From Bacteroidota bacterium (GTDB taxonomy: Bacteria > Bacteroidota > Bacteroidia > Bacteroidales > VadinHA17), in contig JAKQPD010000197.1 of assembly GCA_029564935.1 (NCBI GenBank), positions 1 to 56,838 of the forward strand: a stretch of DNA of 56,838 nt, written 5' to 3'. The position numbers and the translations under genes are program-made. Shown here piece by piece: positions 17,701-25,979 of this stretch (the first letter of the stretch is position 1; each line of letters begins with the position of its first letter). The notes under the pieces are model-generated. The model was not told the origin of the DNA, made no database searches, and saw only the letters and a list, made by a program, of their open reading frames with translations.

Positions 17701-18508
17701 CTTTAGCGTAAATACCAAGTACCTCAAGCTCGAGTGCATAATTCTCAAGGATATCCCTTACCAGTTCGAAGTCGTGATCCGGATTGAGTTCAAGGTCGGC
17801 GTAGAACATATACTCCCAGTCGCCGTTAAGTCGAGGAACAGACTGGATCTTGGACAGGTTGACATCCATTTCTGCAAGTCTTACAAGAACTGTGGCAAGT
17901 GATCCGGGTTTATGGCCGGTACAGAAACTTACCGAGGTTTTATTCCCGTCATTTGAAGCGTGTTTTTCCTCTCCGATCATGAGGAAGCGGGTGTAGTTCT
18001 TTTTATATGTTTCGATTCCCGGAGCGATTATTTCGAGTCCGTACATTTCGGCAGATATTGCGGATGATATTGCAGCCACACCTTTCAGCCGGTTTTCACT
18101 GATGTATCTTGCGCTTCCTGCTGTGTCCTCGGTTTCAATAAGGGTTATTCCCCTGAGGCGGTTGAGGTAGGTCATACACTGATTAATAGCAATCGGATGT
18201 GATCTTATCTCCCTTATTGCTTCTACCGGCTGACCCGGAAGCGCCATCAGGTTCTGTTTAATCCTGAGGTTATGTTCGCCCAGTATCTTCATTCCAGATT
18301 CCCGTATAAGGGTATAATTTGAAAGGATGCTGCCTGATCTTGCATTTTCTATCGCCATCATTGCAAAATCCGCCCGGTTATCCTTAACGGCCATAAGTGT
18401 CAGATCAAATGTGGAACAGGGAACTATATCTATTGAATCATCCTTGAAATACTGCCTTGCGGCTACCTCGTGAAAAGATCCTTGTTCTCCCTGTATTGAA
18501 ATCTTCAT
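17678..18508 (-). CDS. pheA: Prephenate dehydratase
   Basis: The 276-residue product has a periplasmic-binding-like catalytic domain (residues 1 to about 180, starting ISIQGEQGSFHEVAA, with the TRF motif in NYTRFLMIGEE) and a C-terminal ACT domain (GSLATVLVRLAEMDVNLSKIQSVP) that binds phenylalanine for feedback inhibition. It decarboxylates and dehydrates prephenate to phenylpyruvate. The N-terminal chorismate mutase domain of enterobacterial PheA is absent; that activity is on the DAHP synthase fusion downstream. It is the first gene of the aromatic operon and follows a Phe/Tyr-rich leader peptide and attenuator. Confidence 0.95.
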   Translation of the reverse strand: MKISIQGEQGSFHEVAARQYFKDDSIDIVPCSTFDLTLMAVKDNRADFAMMAIENARSGSILSNYTLIRESGMKILGEHNLRIKQNLMALPGQPVEAIREIRSHPIAINQCMTYLNRLRGITLIETEDTAGSARYISENRLKGVAAISSAISAEMYGLEIIAPGIETYKKNYTRFLMIGEEKHASNDGNKTSVSFCTGHKPGSLATVLVRLAEMDVNLSKIQSVPRLNGDWEYMFYADLELNPDHDFELVRDILENYALELEVLGIYAKDDKLYES

Positions 18509-18522
18509 AATTATAATGTATT

Positions 18523-18553
18523 AAAAAAAAGAGTCCCCGCTTCCGGGGACTCT
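18523..18553 (-). terminator. Attenuator terminator upstream of pheA
   Basis: On the minus strand AGAGTCCCCG pairs with CGGGGACTCT around a GAAG loop (18553-18530), followed by eight Us. It ends 14 bp before the pheA start codon. Segment GGGGAUUUU (18586-18578), directly after the leader stop codon, can pair with AGAGUCCCC (18553-18545) over 9 positions including two G-U pairs. That pairing occupies the 5' arm of the terminator. Confidence 0.9.
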
Positions 18554-18586
18554 GCAATATCTTCATATGTATACACAAAAATCCCC

Positions 18587-18652
18587 TTATTCTTTCTTAA
18601 AATAAAAAAAGAAATAAAAATAAGAGGTGCTATAACTTTGTGTAAGGTTCAT
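18587..18652 (-). CDS. Phe/Tyr leader peptide of the pheA operon
   Basis: ATG at 18652-18650 opens a 21-codon ORF ending TAA at 18589-18587. Its second half reads SYFYFFFYFKKE, with five Phe and three Tyr in eight consecutive codons (YFYFFFYF) and another Tyr earlier. The operon downstream makes phenylalanine and tyrosine. The stop codon touches the segment able to form an antiterminator. An exact promoter match (TTG-N18-TACATTTG, 18701-18673) lies 20 bp upstream. A longer in-frame ATG at 18832 exists but would start upstream of that promoter. Role in attenuation is inferred. Confidence 0.9.
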   Translation of the reverse strand: MNLTQSYSTSYFYFFFYFKKE

Positions 18653-18672
18653 TTTATCGCTCTGTAGAGGTA

Positions 18673-18701
18673 CAAATGTAATGCAATTTTTAAAAAAACA
18701 A
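18673..18701 (-). promoter_or_regulatory. Promoter of the pheA leader/operon
   Basis: On the minus strand TTG (18701-18699), 18 bp, then TACATTTG (18680-18673) matches the Bacteroidota sigma-ABfr consensus TTG/TAnnTTTG. Transcription would start about 18668, giving a leader-peptide 5'-UTR of roughly 16 nt. Confidence 0.75.
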
Positions 18702-18784
18702 GAAAAAAGGTAAGAAAAGTTTAAAATATTAACAGAAATGCCCGACAGCTGAGAAAAGTTAAGGGTTAAGGGTTCCAGGTTCCA

Positions 18785-18873
18785 CACCTTCGCTGAAGCT
18801 TCGGTGGGCGAAGCAGGTTTCAGGTTCCCCACCTTCGCTGAAGCTTCGGTGGGCCGAAGCAGGTTTCAGGTTC
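18785..18873. repeat. Tandem 43/44-bp repeat with internal hairpin after hisIE
   Basis: Two nearly identical copies (18785-18827 and 18830-18873, differing by one inserted C) begin CACCTTCGCTGAAGCTTCGG and end AGGTTTCAGGTTC. Each contains CACC/GGTG and GAAGCTTC self-complementary parts. They lie 8 bp beyond the 3' end of hisIE. No T-run follows, so a terminator is not claimed. Confidence 0.8.
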
Positions 18874-18880
18874 AAGGTAG

Positions 18881-19474
18881 TTATTTGTTATTGCGTTTGA
18901 GAAGGCAATCCTCGACATCTTCAATTGTAACACCTTTTGCTTTAAGCAGTATCAGAAGATGATAGAGCAGGTCGGCGGCCTCGTTGATGAAGAGGTCGCC
19001 ATTATCATCCTTGGCTTCGATTATAAGTTCAACAGCTTCTTCCCCCACTTTCTGGGCAGCTTTATTAATTCCTTTCCTGAAGATCTTATTTGTGTATGAA
19101 TCCTTCACATCGTCATCAATTCTCTGGTTAACGATCTGTTCGAGTTTGTAGAGGAAACCTTTCGGGGAGTCGTTATTAAAACAGGAGTTGGTTCCCTTAT
19201 GGCAAACCGGTCCGACCGGATCGACTTTAATAAGGAGTGTATCGTTATCGCAATCTGCTTTTATTTCCTTTACATACAGGAAGTTGCCTGAGGTTTCTCC
19301 TTTTGTCCAGAGGCGGTTTTTGCTACGGCTGAAGAAGGTTACCTTACCTTCCTTAGTTGTCTGAGCGAGTGCTTCTTCATTCATAAATCCGACCATCAGT
19401 ACCTGCAGAGTGGTATTATCCTGGATCACTACAGGAATGAGACCGTTACCTTTTATAAAATCGATCTGGTTCAT
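18881..19474 (-). CDS. hisIE: Bifunctional phosphoribosyl-AMP cyclohydrolase / phosphoribosyl-ATP diphosphatase
   Basis: The 197-residue product (from ATG 19474) is a HisI-HisE fusion. HisI covers about residues 1-105 with the metal-binding Cys/Asp motifs KADCDNDT and PVCHKGTNSCF. HisE follows with GEEAVELIIEAKDD and the EAADLLYHLLILL segment. Together they carry out the second and third steps of histidine synthesis. The open frame extends to 19549, but the extra 25 residues do not look like HisI and the protein naturally starts MNQIDFIKGNGLIPVVIQD. It is the last his gene, separated from hisF by a 145-bp gap containing short ACACAGAGG direct repeats. Confidence 0.93.
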   Translation of the reverse strand: MNQIDFIKGNGLIPVVIQDNTTLQVLMVGFMNEEALAQTTKEGKVTFFSRSKNRLWTKGETSGNFLYVKEIKADCDNDTLLIKVDPVGPVCHKGTNSCFNNDSPKGFLYKLEQIVNQRIDDDVKDSYTNKIFRKGINKAAQKVGEEAVELIIEAKDDNGDLFINEAADLLYHLLILLKAKGVTIEDVEDCLLKRNNK

Positions 19475-19619
19475 TATCACATATAAATTTAAACTTCTTA
19501 ATCTCTGTGTAACTCTACTGTAACTAAAAGAAATTAAGAACTTACACAACTTGTCCCGATTTTATCGGGAGATTTACACAGAGGATACACAGAGGTCCAC
19601 AGAGAATGCAAAGAGAAAA

Positions 19620-20372
19620 TTATCTTACCGGAATATTTTCTTTAATAAGATACTCTTTCAGTTCCCTGATATTGATCTCGCCATAGTGGAAGATACTTGC
19701 TGCAAGCGCTGCGCTGCAGTCGGTATTGAGGAACACGCTTTTAAAGTGTTCCATTTTGCCTGCTCCACCGGAAGCGATGACGGGAATATCGACATTTCTG
19801 CTTACTTCTGCCGTAATGTCGATTGAGAAACCCGACTTTGTGCCGTCGTTGGCCATCGAAGTGAGAAGTATTTCCCCGGCGCCGAGTTCCGCAGCCTCTA
19901 AAGCCCATTGTGCGGTTTTAAGCTTAACTGGAGTACGGCCTCCGTCAACATAGACTATCCAGTCGTTGTCAATTTTATTTGTATCAATGGCAACCACAAC
20001 ACACTGACTTCCGAATTCGCCAGCGAGTTCTTTTATAAGACGGGGATTCCTTACTGCTGCGGAATTCACTGAGATCTTATCGGCTCCGGCTTTCAGGAGG
20101 ACTGCCACATCCCCGATCGTGTTTATTCCTCCGCCGACAGTGAAGGGGATATTGAGTTCCGCCGCTATTCTTTCGACAAGTCCGGCCAGGGTCTTCCGGT
20201 TCTCGATAGTTGCGGTTATATCGAGGAATACGAGCTCATCGGCTCCCTGTGATGCATAGATCTTTGCAAGCTCAACCGGGTCACCGGCATCTTTAATATC
20301 AATGAACCGTATTCCCTTTACGGTCCTCCCGTCCTTTATATCGAGACAGGGTATTATTCTTTTTTTCAACAT
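19620..20372 (-). CDS. hisF: Imidazole glycerol phosphate synthase, cyclase subunit
   Basis: The 250-residue TIM barrel starts KKRIIPCLDIKDGRTVKG with the catalytic Asp in CLDIKDG. It has the FTVGGGINTI and the VIASGGAGKMEHF phosphate-binding loops. It makes IGP and AICAR from PRFAR using ammonia delivered by HisH. The start overlaps the end of hisA by 7 bp, in a tightly packed his operon. Confidence 0.96.
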   Translation of the reverse strand: MLKKRIIPCLDIKDGRTVKGIRFIDIKDAGDPVELAKIYASQGADELVFLDITATIENRKTLAGLVERIAAELNIPFTVGGGINTIGDVAVLLKAGADKISVNSAAVRNPRLIKELAGEFGSQCVVVAIDTNKIDNDWIVYVDGGRTPVKLKTAQWALEAAELGAGEILLTSMANDGTKSGFSIDITAEVSRNVDIPVIASGGAGKMEHFKSVFLNTDCSAALAASIFHYGEINIRELKEYLIKENIPVR

Positions 20373-21079
20373 ATGTCTCTGAGTTCCTTTAGTTTGATCT
20401 TTCCTTCATAAACAGCCTTGCCGATTATTGCCCCTTCGCAGCCGATAGCTTTAATATCTTCGACATCTTTAAGTGATGAGATGCCACCGCTGGCAATAAG
20501 ATTGATCCTGGTATCTTCCAGTATCTCTTTGTACAGGTCAGCTGATGGTCCCTTCAGCATACCGTCCTTTTCAACCTCAGTGCAGACAGTATACTTAACT
20601 CCCATTTCACTGTGCCGTGATATAAAATCTTTTACATCCTCCCCGGCCGATTCTGTCCATCCGCTTATCGATATTTTCCTGTTCCTGCAATCAGCTCCCA
20701 GGATGATCCTGTCATTGCCGTAAGCTGAAAGCCATCTTTTGAATAATTCCGGATCATTTACCGCTATGCTGCCGGCGGTAACCTGTGCAGCGCCGGAGTT
20801 GAATGCCGCTCTGATATCGTCATCCGATCTTATGCCTCCTCCGAAATCGATTGTAAGGGCTGTTTTTGATGAGATTTTTTCGAGTATTCTGTAATTTACT
20901 ATCTTCTTTTCCCTTGTCCCATCAAGATCGACAAGGTGAAGATATCTTAATCCGTTGTCTTCAATTTCCATGGCTACTTCGAGAGGATCTTCATTATATA
21001 TTTTTTTTGTGCTGAAGTCTCCCCTGGTCAGCCGGACGCATTTCCCGCCGATTATATCGATAGCAACTATAATTCTCAT
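20366..21079 (-). CDS. hisA: ProFAR isomerase (1-(5-phosphoribosyl)-5-[(5-phosphoribosylamino)methylideneamino]imidazole-4-carboxamide isomerase)
   Basis: The 237-residue TIM barrel starts IIVAIDIIGGKCVRLTRGDF (catalytic Asp in VAIDIIGG; most HisA have PAIDL). It has YLHLVDLDGTREK, IDFGGGIRS and LIASGGISSLKDV. It performs the Amadori rearrangement before the HisFH step. It overlaps hisH by 4 bp (21076-21079) and hisF by 7 bp. Confidence 0.95.
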   Translation of the reverse strand: MRIIVAIDIIGGKCVRLTRGDFSTKKIYNEDPLEVAMEIEDNGLRYLHLVDLDGTREKKIVNYRILEKISSKTALTIDFGGGIRSDDDIRAAFNSGAAQVTAGSIAVNDPELFKRWLSAYGNDRIILGADCRNRKISISGWTESAGEDVKDFISRHSEMGVKYTVCTEVEKDGMLKGPSADLYKEILEDTRINLIASGGISSLKDVEDIKAIGCEGAIIGKAVYEGKIKLKELRDIC

Positions 21080-21654
21080 AATTCAAGGAAATTCTTAAGG
21101 ATCTTTTCCCCGACAAGTGCTGATTTTTCGGGGTGGAACTGGACCGCATAGAAATTGTCTTTCTTCATGGCGGCGCTGAATGGGAGTATATAATCGCATA
21201 TTGCTGTTGTACAGGATGAAATTCCTGCATAGTAGCTGTGAACGTAATACAGGTCATCCATCCGGGATACTCCTTTAAAAATGTCGCCCCATACTGAAAT
21301 GAAATTATTCCATCCCATATGCGGGACCTTATCTGAAGGGGGAAACAATTTCACATCGGCATTAAAGATATTGAGGCATTCCGTATCGGCTTCAGCTGAA
21401 TATCTGCACATAAGTTGTAAACCCAGGCATATTCCCAGCACCGGCCGTGTGAGGGAGGTAATGATCTTATCAAGCTCCTTTTCCCTGAGATACTTCATGG
21501 CCGATCCGGCTTCACCAACACCAGGGAAGATCACTTTATCCGAATTGATTATCTCATCCCTGTCATTGGTTATAACACTCTCATATCCCAGCCTTGACAG
21601 GGCATTCTGCACTGACCGGATATTACCCGCATTATATTTTATTATAGCGATCAT
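21076..21654 (-). CDS. hisH: Imidazole glycerol phosphate synthase, glutamine amidotransferase subunit
   Basis: The 192-residue class I amidotransferase has the nucleophile Cys in PVLGICLGLQLM and the His/Glu of the triad in VQFHPEKS. It hydrolyses glutamine and passes ammonia to HisF. Start and stop both overlap neighbours by 4 bp (hisB upstream, hisA downstream). Confidence 0.96.
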   Translation of the reverse strand: MIAIIKYNAGNIRSVQNALSRLGYESVITNDRDEIINSDKVIFPGVGEAGSAMKYLREKELDKIITSLTRPVLGICLGLQLMCRYSAEADTECLNIFNADVKLFPPSDKVPHMGWNNFISVWGDIFKGVSRMDDLYYVHSYYAGISSCTTAICDYILPFSAAMKKDNFYAVQFHPEKSALVGEKILKNFLEL

Positions 21655-22739
21655 AATTTTCCTTTAGTGCTGGGAAGCTCGAAGGTGCCGGTTTTTTTTG
21701 CAGCAGATCCCAGAGTCCGTGCAAATCCCTTGAATATTGCCTCTGCCTTATGATGGTCATTTGTACCTTCAGCATCGATATTAAGATTGCACAGGGCATT
21801 ATCGCAGAATGATTTAAAAAAATGAAAGAACATTTCCGAAGGAATATCGCCGATCATGGCGTTTTTAAACTCAACGTTCCATACAAGCCATGGTCTTCCC
21901 CCGAGGTCAATCGCTATCCTTGCCAGGCAATCGTCCATAGGAAGTATAAAGCTGTAACGTTGTATGCCTTTCTTGCTTCCGAGCGCTTTGTTAAATGCTC
22001 CGCCAAGACATATAGCAAGGTCTTCGACAAGATGATGTGCATCAACTTTTAAATCTCCCTTAGCATTTATGGTGAGATCGAAACCGCCATGCCTGGCGAT
22101 CTGGTCAAGCATATGATCAAGGAAACCTATACCTGTAGTGATATTGCTTTTTCCCGATCCGTCAATATTAAGGTAAACCATAATGTCGGTTTCACTGGTT
22201 TCCCTTTTTATTGTTGCTGTCCGTGGTAAAGATATGAGGTATTTGTAAATTTCATTCCAGCCTGTGACAGAGAGATCAGCTTCAGGAGAACGGTCGGGTC
22301 CGATAAATATGGCTTTACATCCAAGATTTCTGGCGAGTCCTATATCCGTCGGTCTGTCACCGATAACCCATGAATTTTCCAGATCGATACCCTGTGAAAG
22401 ATATCTGACAAGCATTGCAGTTCCGGGTTTTCTTGTCGGAGCATTTTCTTCCGGGAAGGTTCTGTCGATAAAGATTTCAGCAAAGCGAACGCCTTCATCC
22501 TCAAGGATCTGCATCATCTTATTATGTGCAGGCCAGAACGATTCTTCAGGGAATGCAGGTGTTCCCAGCCCATCCTGATTGCTCACCATCACCATCTCGA
22601 AATCAGTCTCCCCTGCAATTTTTGCGAGACCGGTCACTGCACCCGGAAGGAACCGGAACTTTTCTATACTATCGACCTGCTCATCCTCAGGTTCTTTTAT
22701 TATAGTTCCGTCGCGGTCGATGAAAAGTACCTTCTTCAT
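21651..22739 (-). CDS. hisB: Bifunctional histidinol-phosphatase / imidazoleglycerol-phosphate dehydratase
   Basis: The 362-residue product has an N-terminal HAD phosphatase (residues about 1-160; VLFIDRDGTI, MVSNQDGLG, WVIGDRPTDIGLA) and a C-terminal IGP dehydratase (about 175-362; TGIGFLDHMLDQIARHGGFDL, DAHHLVEDLAICLGGAF, GTNDHHKAEAIFKGFARTL). The metal-binding DHML, DAHH and DHHKAE motifs are intact. It catalyses two non-consecutive steps of histidine synthesis. The fusion is known from enterobacteria and Bacteroidota. It overlaps hisC by 4 bp. Confidence 0.96.
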   Translation of the reverse strand: MKKVLFIDRDGTIIKEPEDEQVDSIEKFRFLPGAVTGLAKIAGETDFEMVMVSNQDGLGTPAFPEESFWPAHNKMMQILEDEGVRFAEIFIDRTFPEENAPTRKPGTAMLVRYLSQGIDLENSWVIGDRPTDIGLARNLGCKAIFIGPDRSPEADLSVTGWNEIYKYLISLPRTATIKRETSETDIMVYLNIDGSGKSNITTGIGFLDHMLDQIARHGGFDLTINAKGDLKVDAHHLVEDLAICLGGAFNKALGSKKGIQRYSFILPMDDCLARIAIDLGGRPWLVWNVEFKNAMIGDIPSEMFFHFFKSFCDNALCNLNIDAEGTNDHHKAEAIFKGFARTLGSAAKKTGTFELPSTKGKL

Positions 22740-23767
22740 GCTTCGAACTCCCTTAAAGCTTTTAAAATCCTGTTGTTCTCAGTCTTTGTTCCCACGGTTA
22801 TCCTCAGACAGTTATTTATCACGCTGCTCCGGTTCCTTACTATGATCCCTCTTTTTACAAGGTAATCATATACACGACCGGCATCCTTCATCCTGACCAG
22901 AATAAAATTTGCCTCCGAAGGATAGACTTCCACAACGCCTGTCAATTTAGCAAATTCCTTTGAAAGTCTGTCCCTGTCAGCTTTTATTTTGGCTACCTGA
23001 CTATAATATGCTTCTGTTTTCTTCAACTTCCGGAGAACAGCCTCCTGGTTTATTTTGCTGATATTGTAAGGAGGCTTCACTTTATTGAAATATCTGATTA
23101 TCTCCTTTCCGGCAAAGGCCATACCGACTCTGACTGATGCGAGTCCGAAAGCCTTGCTGAATGTCTGCATCACTATCAGATTGGGAAATTTCCCGATCTG
23201 ATCTTTCATTGAAGGCTGACCGGCAAAATCTATATAGGCCTCATCGAGAAGAAGTATGCCGTTGAATTCTGAAAGGATCTTTTCGATCACGGTGATGTTC
23301 ATACAATTACCTGTAGGATTATTTGGGGAACAGATAATTATCAGTTTCAGTTTTTCATCAGAGAGCCGGTTTTTTACATTATCATAGTCAATACCGAACT
23401 TATCATTCAGTGGGATTTTAATTATCGTTACATCATTCACTGAAGCTGAAACTTCATACATTCCGTATGATGGTGAAAAGGTGAGGGCTTTATCCTTCCC
23501 GGGGTTACAGAACACCCTGAAGCAAAGATCTATAATTTCGTCGCTGCCATTTCCAAGGAATATATTCTCTGCCGGAACACCTTTCAGTCTGCTTATTTCG
23601 GTTTTCAGCTCACGCTGGTAAGGATCGGGGTACCTGTTAAGGTTTCCGAAAGGATTCTCGTTGGCATCGAGAAAGGTATCGGCTTTACCCTGAAATTCAT
23701 CCCTGGCGCAGGAGTAGGGGGTAAGCTGTTTTACATTGGGTCTTATAATTTTTTCAAGATCAAACAT
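22736..23767 (-). CDS. hisC: Histidinol-phosphate aminotransferase
   Basis: The 343-residue PLP enzyme contains DANENPFGNLNRYPDPYQ, SPNNPTGN, LLDEAYIDF and the PLP Lys in QTFSKAFGLASVRVGMA. The C-terminal GIIVRNR...NCLRITVGT is typical of HisC. It transaminates imidazole acetol phosphate with glutamate. Overlaps hisD by 8 bp and hisB by 4 bp. Confidence 0.95.
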   Translation of the reverse strand: MFDLEKIIRPNVKQLTPYSCARDEFQGKADTFLDANENPFGNLNRYPDPYQRELKTEISRLKGVPAENIFLGNGSDEIIDLCFRVFCNPGKDKALTFSPSYGMYEVSASVNDVTIIKIPLNDKFGIDYDNVKNRLSDEKLKLIIICSPNNPTGNCMNITVIEKILSEFNGILLLDEAYIDFAGQPSMKDQIGKFPNLIVMQTFSKAFGLASVRVGMAFAGKEIIRYFNKVKPPYNISKINQEAVLRKLKKTEAYYSQVAKIKADRDRLSKEFAKLTGVVEVYPSEANFILVRMKDAGRVYDYLVKRGIIVRNRSSVINNCLRITVGTKTENNRILKALREFEA

Positions 23768-25052
23768 TGCCCGGCTCTTTTAATCTCACACTCACTGCAT
23801 TCTTATGTCCCGCCAGACCTTCAGCCTCAGCCATTAATTCTATGACCGGACCCAGTCTTGTGATCCCTTCACGTGATATTTCCTGGAAGCTTATCTTTTT
23901 CAGGAAGCTGTCTGTCGATACGCCGCTGTAGCTTCTTGCAAAGCCGTTGGTCGGGAGGGTATGATTTGTTCCCGAGGCGTAGTCCCCGGCGCTTTCACAT
24001 GAATACTTCCCGATGAATACTGAACCTGCATTTATCACATTTTCAGCCAGTTTTTCTGCGTTCCCGGTATTTATTATCAGATGTTCGGGGGCATATTTAT
24101 TACTGAACTCCATGCACTCATCCAGGCCCGGAAGCACAATTGCAACACTTTCCTCAAGGGATTGTGATGCGATATCACGTCTGGGCAGGGTTTTAAGCTG
24201 TATTTTAAGTTCCTCCATGACTGATGTCATCAGGTCACTGCTGTCTGTCAGCAAAACAACCTGGCTGTCTGTGCCATGTTCAGCCTGTGACAGGAGATCA
24301 GCTGCAACAAACACAGGATCAGCCTTTGAATCTGCGATTACAAGGACCTCGCTGGGGCCTGCCGGCATGTCGATCGCGACTCCGTCGGAGCTAACGATCT
24401 CTTTTGCCTTGGTTACATACTGGTTACCGGGACCGAATATTTTATCGACTTTCGGAATACTTTCGGTACCGTATGCCATTGCGGCTATAGCCTGTGCCCC
24501 GCCGGTCTTATAAATATCGGTAATACCAGTAAGTTTTGCAGTGAACAATATCAGGGGATCAATCTTTCCGTCTCTTCCCGGAGGGGTGCATAGTATTACC
24601 TGCCGGCAGCCGGCAATAGCAGCCGGAACTCCCAGCATAAGAACTGTCGAGAACAGCGGTGCTGTACCTCCGGGAATATACAGGCCTGCCCTTTCAACAG
24701 GGATCCTTTTTCTCCAGCATTTAACACCGGGAGTAGTCTCCAGAACTTCATCATCATTCATCTGGGATTCATGGAATTTCCTGATGTTTCCCATTGCTGT
24801 TATGATGGCATTTCTCAGATCCGGAGTGATGGCTTTTTCTGATTCAGCCAGTTCCCTTTCCGTTACTTTCAGATCAGTGATCTTTACGTGATCAAACTTT
24901 TCGGCATAGTCGAGCAGCGCCTGATCTCCTTTCGATCTTACCTTCAGTAAAATGTTCTTCACGGCGGTATCAAATCCCGATGTATCAGTTACCGGCCGTC
25001 TGCAAAGGGTTTCCCAGGTTTCTTTCAAAGGATAAAAAAATGTTCTCATCAT
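23760..25052 (-). CDS. hisD: Histidinol dehydrogenase
   Basis: The 430-residue product has the family signatures: GRAGLYIPGGTAPLFSTVLM-type segment (here RAGLYIPGG), the GPGNQYVTKAKE motif, IDMPAGPSEVLVIAD, and zinc and catalytic residues in AEHGTDSQ and YAPEHL. It carries out the last two oxidations to histidine with NAD+. It overlaps hisG by 4 bp. Confidence 0.96.
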   Translation of the reverse strand: MMRTFFYPLKETWETLCRRPVTDTSGFDTAVKNILLKVRSKGDQALLDYAEKFDHVKITDLKVTERELAESEKAITPDLRNAIITAMGNIRKFHESQMNDDEVLETTPGVKCWRKRIPVERAGLYIPGGTAPLFSTVLMLGVPAAIAGCRQVILCTPPGRDGKIDPLILFTAKLTGITDIYKTGGAQAIAAMAYGTESIPKVDKIFGPGNQYVTKAKEIVSSDGVAIDMPAGPSEVLVIADSKADPVFVAADLLSQAEHGTDSQVVLLTDSSDLMTSVMEELKIQLKTLPRRDIASQSLEESVAIVLPGLDECMEFSNKYAPEHLIINTGNAEKLAENVINAGSVFIGKYSCESAGDYASGTNHTLPTNGFARSYSGVSTDSFLKKISFQEISREGITRLGPVIELMAEAEGLAGHKNAVSVRLKEPGNV

Positions 25053-25906
25053 ATTATCATTTTTTCAATAGGTATAACCAGTATCCCTTCCGCTCCGGCA
25101 GCTTTAAGCTGATCGATCCTTTCCCAGAAATCATCCTCTCTTACCACAGAATGTAACGAGCACCATCCCTTTTCAACCAGAGGCAATATTGTCGGGCTTT
25201 TCATTCCGGGAAGTATTTTGCATATTTCACCGATGGCTTTTTCCGGAGCATTTAGCAGTATATATTTGTTTTCCCTGGATTTTTTTACTGATCTTATCCT
25301 GAATAGAAACTTTTCGAGGATGGATCTTTTTTCATCGTCGAGGTTTTTATTACCGATAATCACTGCCTGACTTTTCAGTATGGTAATGACTTCACGCAGA
25401 CCGTTAGTAAGCAGGGTACTGCCTGAGCTGACGATATCACATACTGCATCGGCAAGACCAATACCCGGAGCTATTTCCACGCTTCCGCTTATCTCCTCGA
25501 TCTGTGCTGTAATATTGTTTTCTGAAAGGTATTGCGAAAGAAGTCTGGGGTAGCTTGTGGCAATCTTCCTGTTGTTGAAATATTCCGGTCCTGCGAAAAC
25601 ATCTTCCCTGGGAATGGCAAGGCTGAGCCTGCAGGCTGCAAAACCAAGTTGTTCAAGAACTTCCACATCCTTGTTTTTCTCAAAGACCATATTCTCGCCA
25701 AGTATACCTATATCGGCAACCTGCTGTTCAACATACTGTGGTATATCATCATCCCGGAGAAATAAAATATCAACCGGGAAATTCCTTGCCGATGTCTTAA
25801 GAACACTGGTTCCGTTGGAGAATTTTATACCACATTCTTCAAGTAATCTGTGTGAGTTTTCACTCAGCCTTCCGCTTTTCTGAATTGCGATTTTCAGTCT
25901 GTTCAT
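25049..25906 (-). CDS. hisG: ATP phosphoribosyltransferase, long form
   Basis: The 285-residue product is the long HisG type: catalytic lobes (LKIAIQKSGRLSENS, DIGILGENMV, GSVEIAPGIGLADAVCDIVSSG) and a C-terminal ACT-like regulatory domain (LPGMKSPTILPL to EGILVIPIEKMII) that senses histidine. It commits ATP and PRPP to histidine. It is the first his gene. Upstream are only 73 bp to leuB, filled by a terminator hairpin; no His-codon leader was found there, so control may rest on allostery or on read-through from the leu genes. Confidence 0.95.
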   Translation of the reverse strand: MNRLKIAIQKSGRLSENSHRLLEECGIKFSNGTSVLKTSARNFPVDILFLRDDDIPQYVEQQVADIGILGENMVFEKNKDVEVLEQLGFAACRLSLAIPREDVFAGPEYFNNRKIATSYPRLLSQYLSENNITAQIEEISGSVEIAPGIGLADAVCDIVSSGSTLLTNGLREVITILKSQAVIIGNKNLDDEKRSILEKFLFRIRSVKKSRENKYILLNAPEKAIGEICKILPGMKSPTILPLVEKGWCSLHSVVREDDFWERIDQLKAAGAEGILVIPIEKMII

Positions 25907-25940
25907 TTATTTTTTCGTTTTGTCCGGGCAACAGGCGTTG

Positions 25941-25975
25941 AAATTAAAAACCCGCCTGGTATGCTCAGACGGGTT
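25941..25975 (-). terminator. Terminator hairpin between leuB and hisG
   Basis: On the minus strand AACCCGTCTG (25975-25966) pairs with CAGGCGGGTT (25958-25949) with one G-U pair and a 7-nt loop, followed by TTTTTAATTT. It starts 5 nt after the leuB stop. Some read-through into hisG is possible, since no clear separate promoter is seen in the gap. Confidence 0.8.
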
Positions 25976-25979
25976 AATA

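Noticed and set aside
18587-18832. 81-residue ORF ending in the Phe/Tyr run
   Set aside because: Its first 60 residues come from a tandem repeat and AT-rich DNA upstream of the promoter box; only the last 21 codons are taken as the leader peptide.
25941-25975. Histidine attenuator upstream of hisG
   Set aside because: No His-rich leader ORF fits in the gap and no alternative pairing was seen; the hairpin starts 5 nt after the leuB stop and is best read as its terminator.
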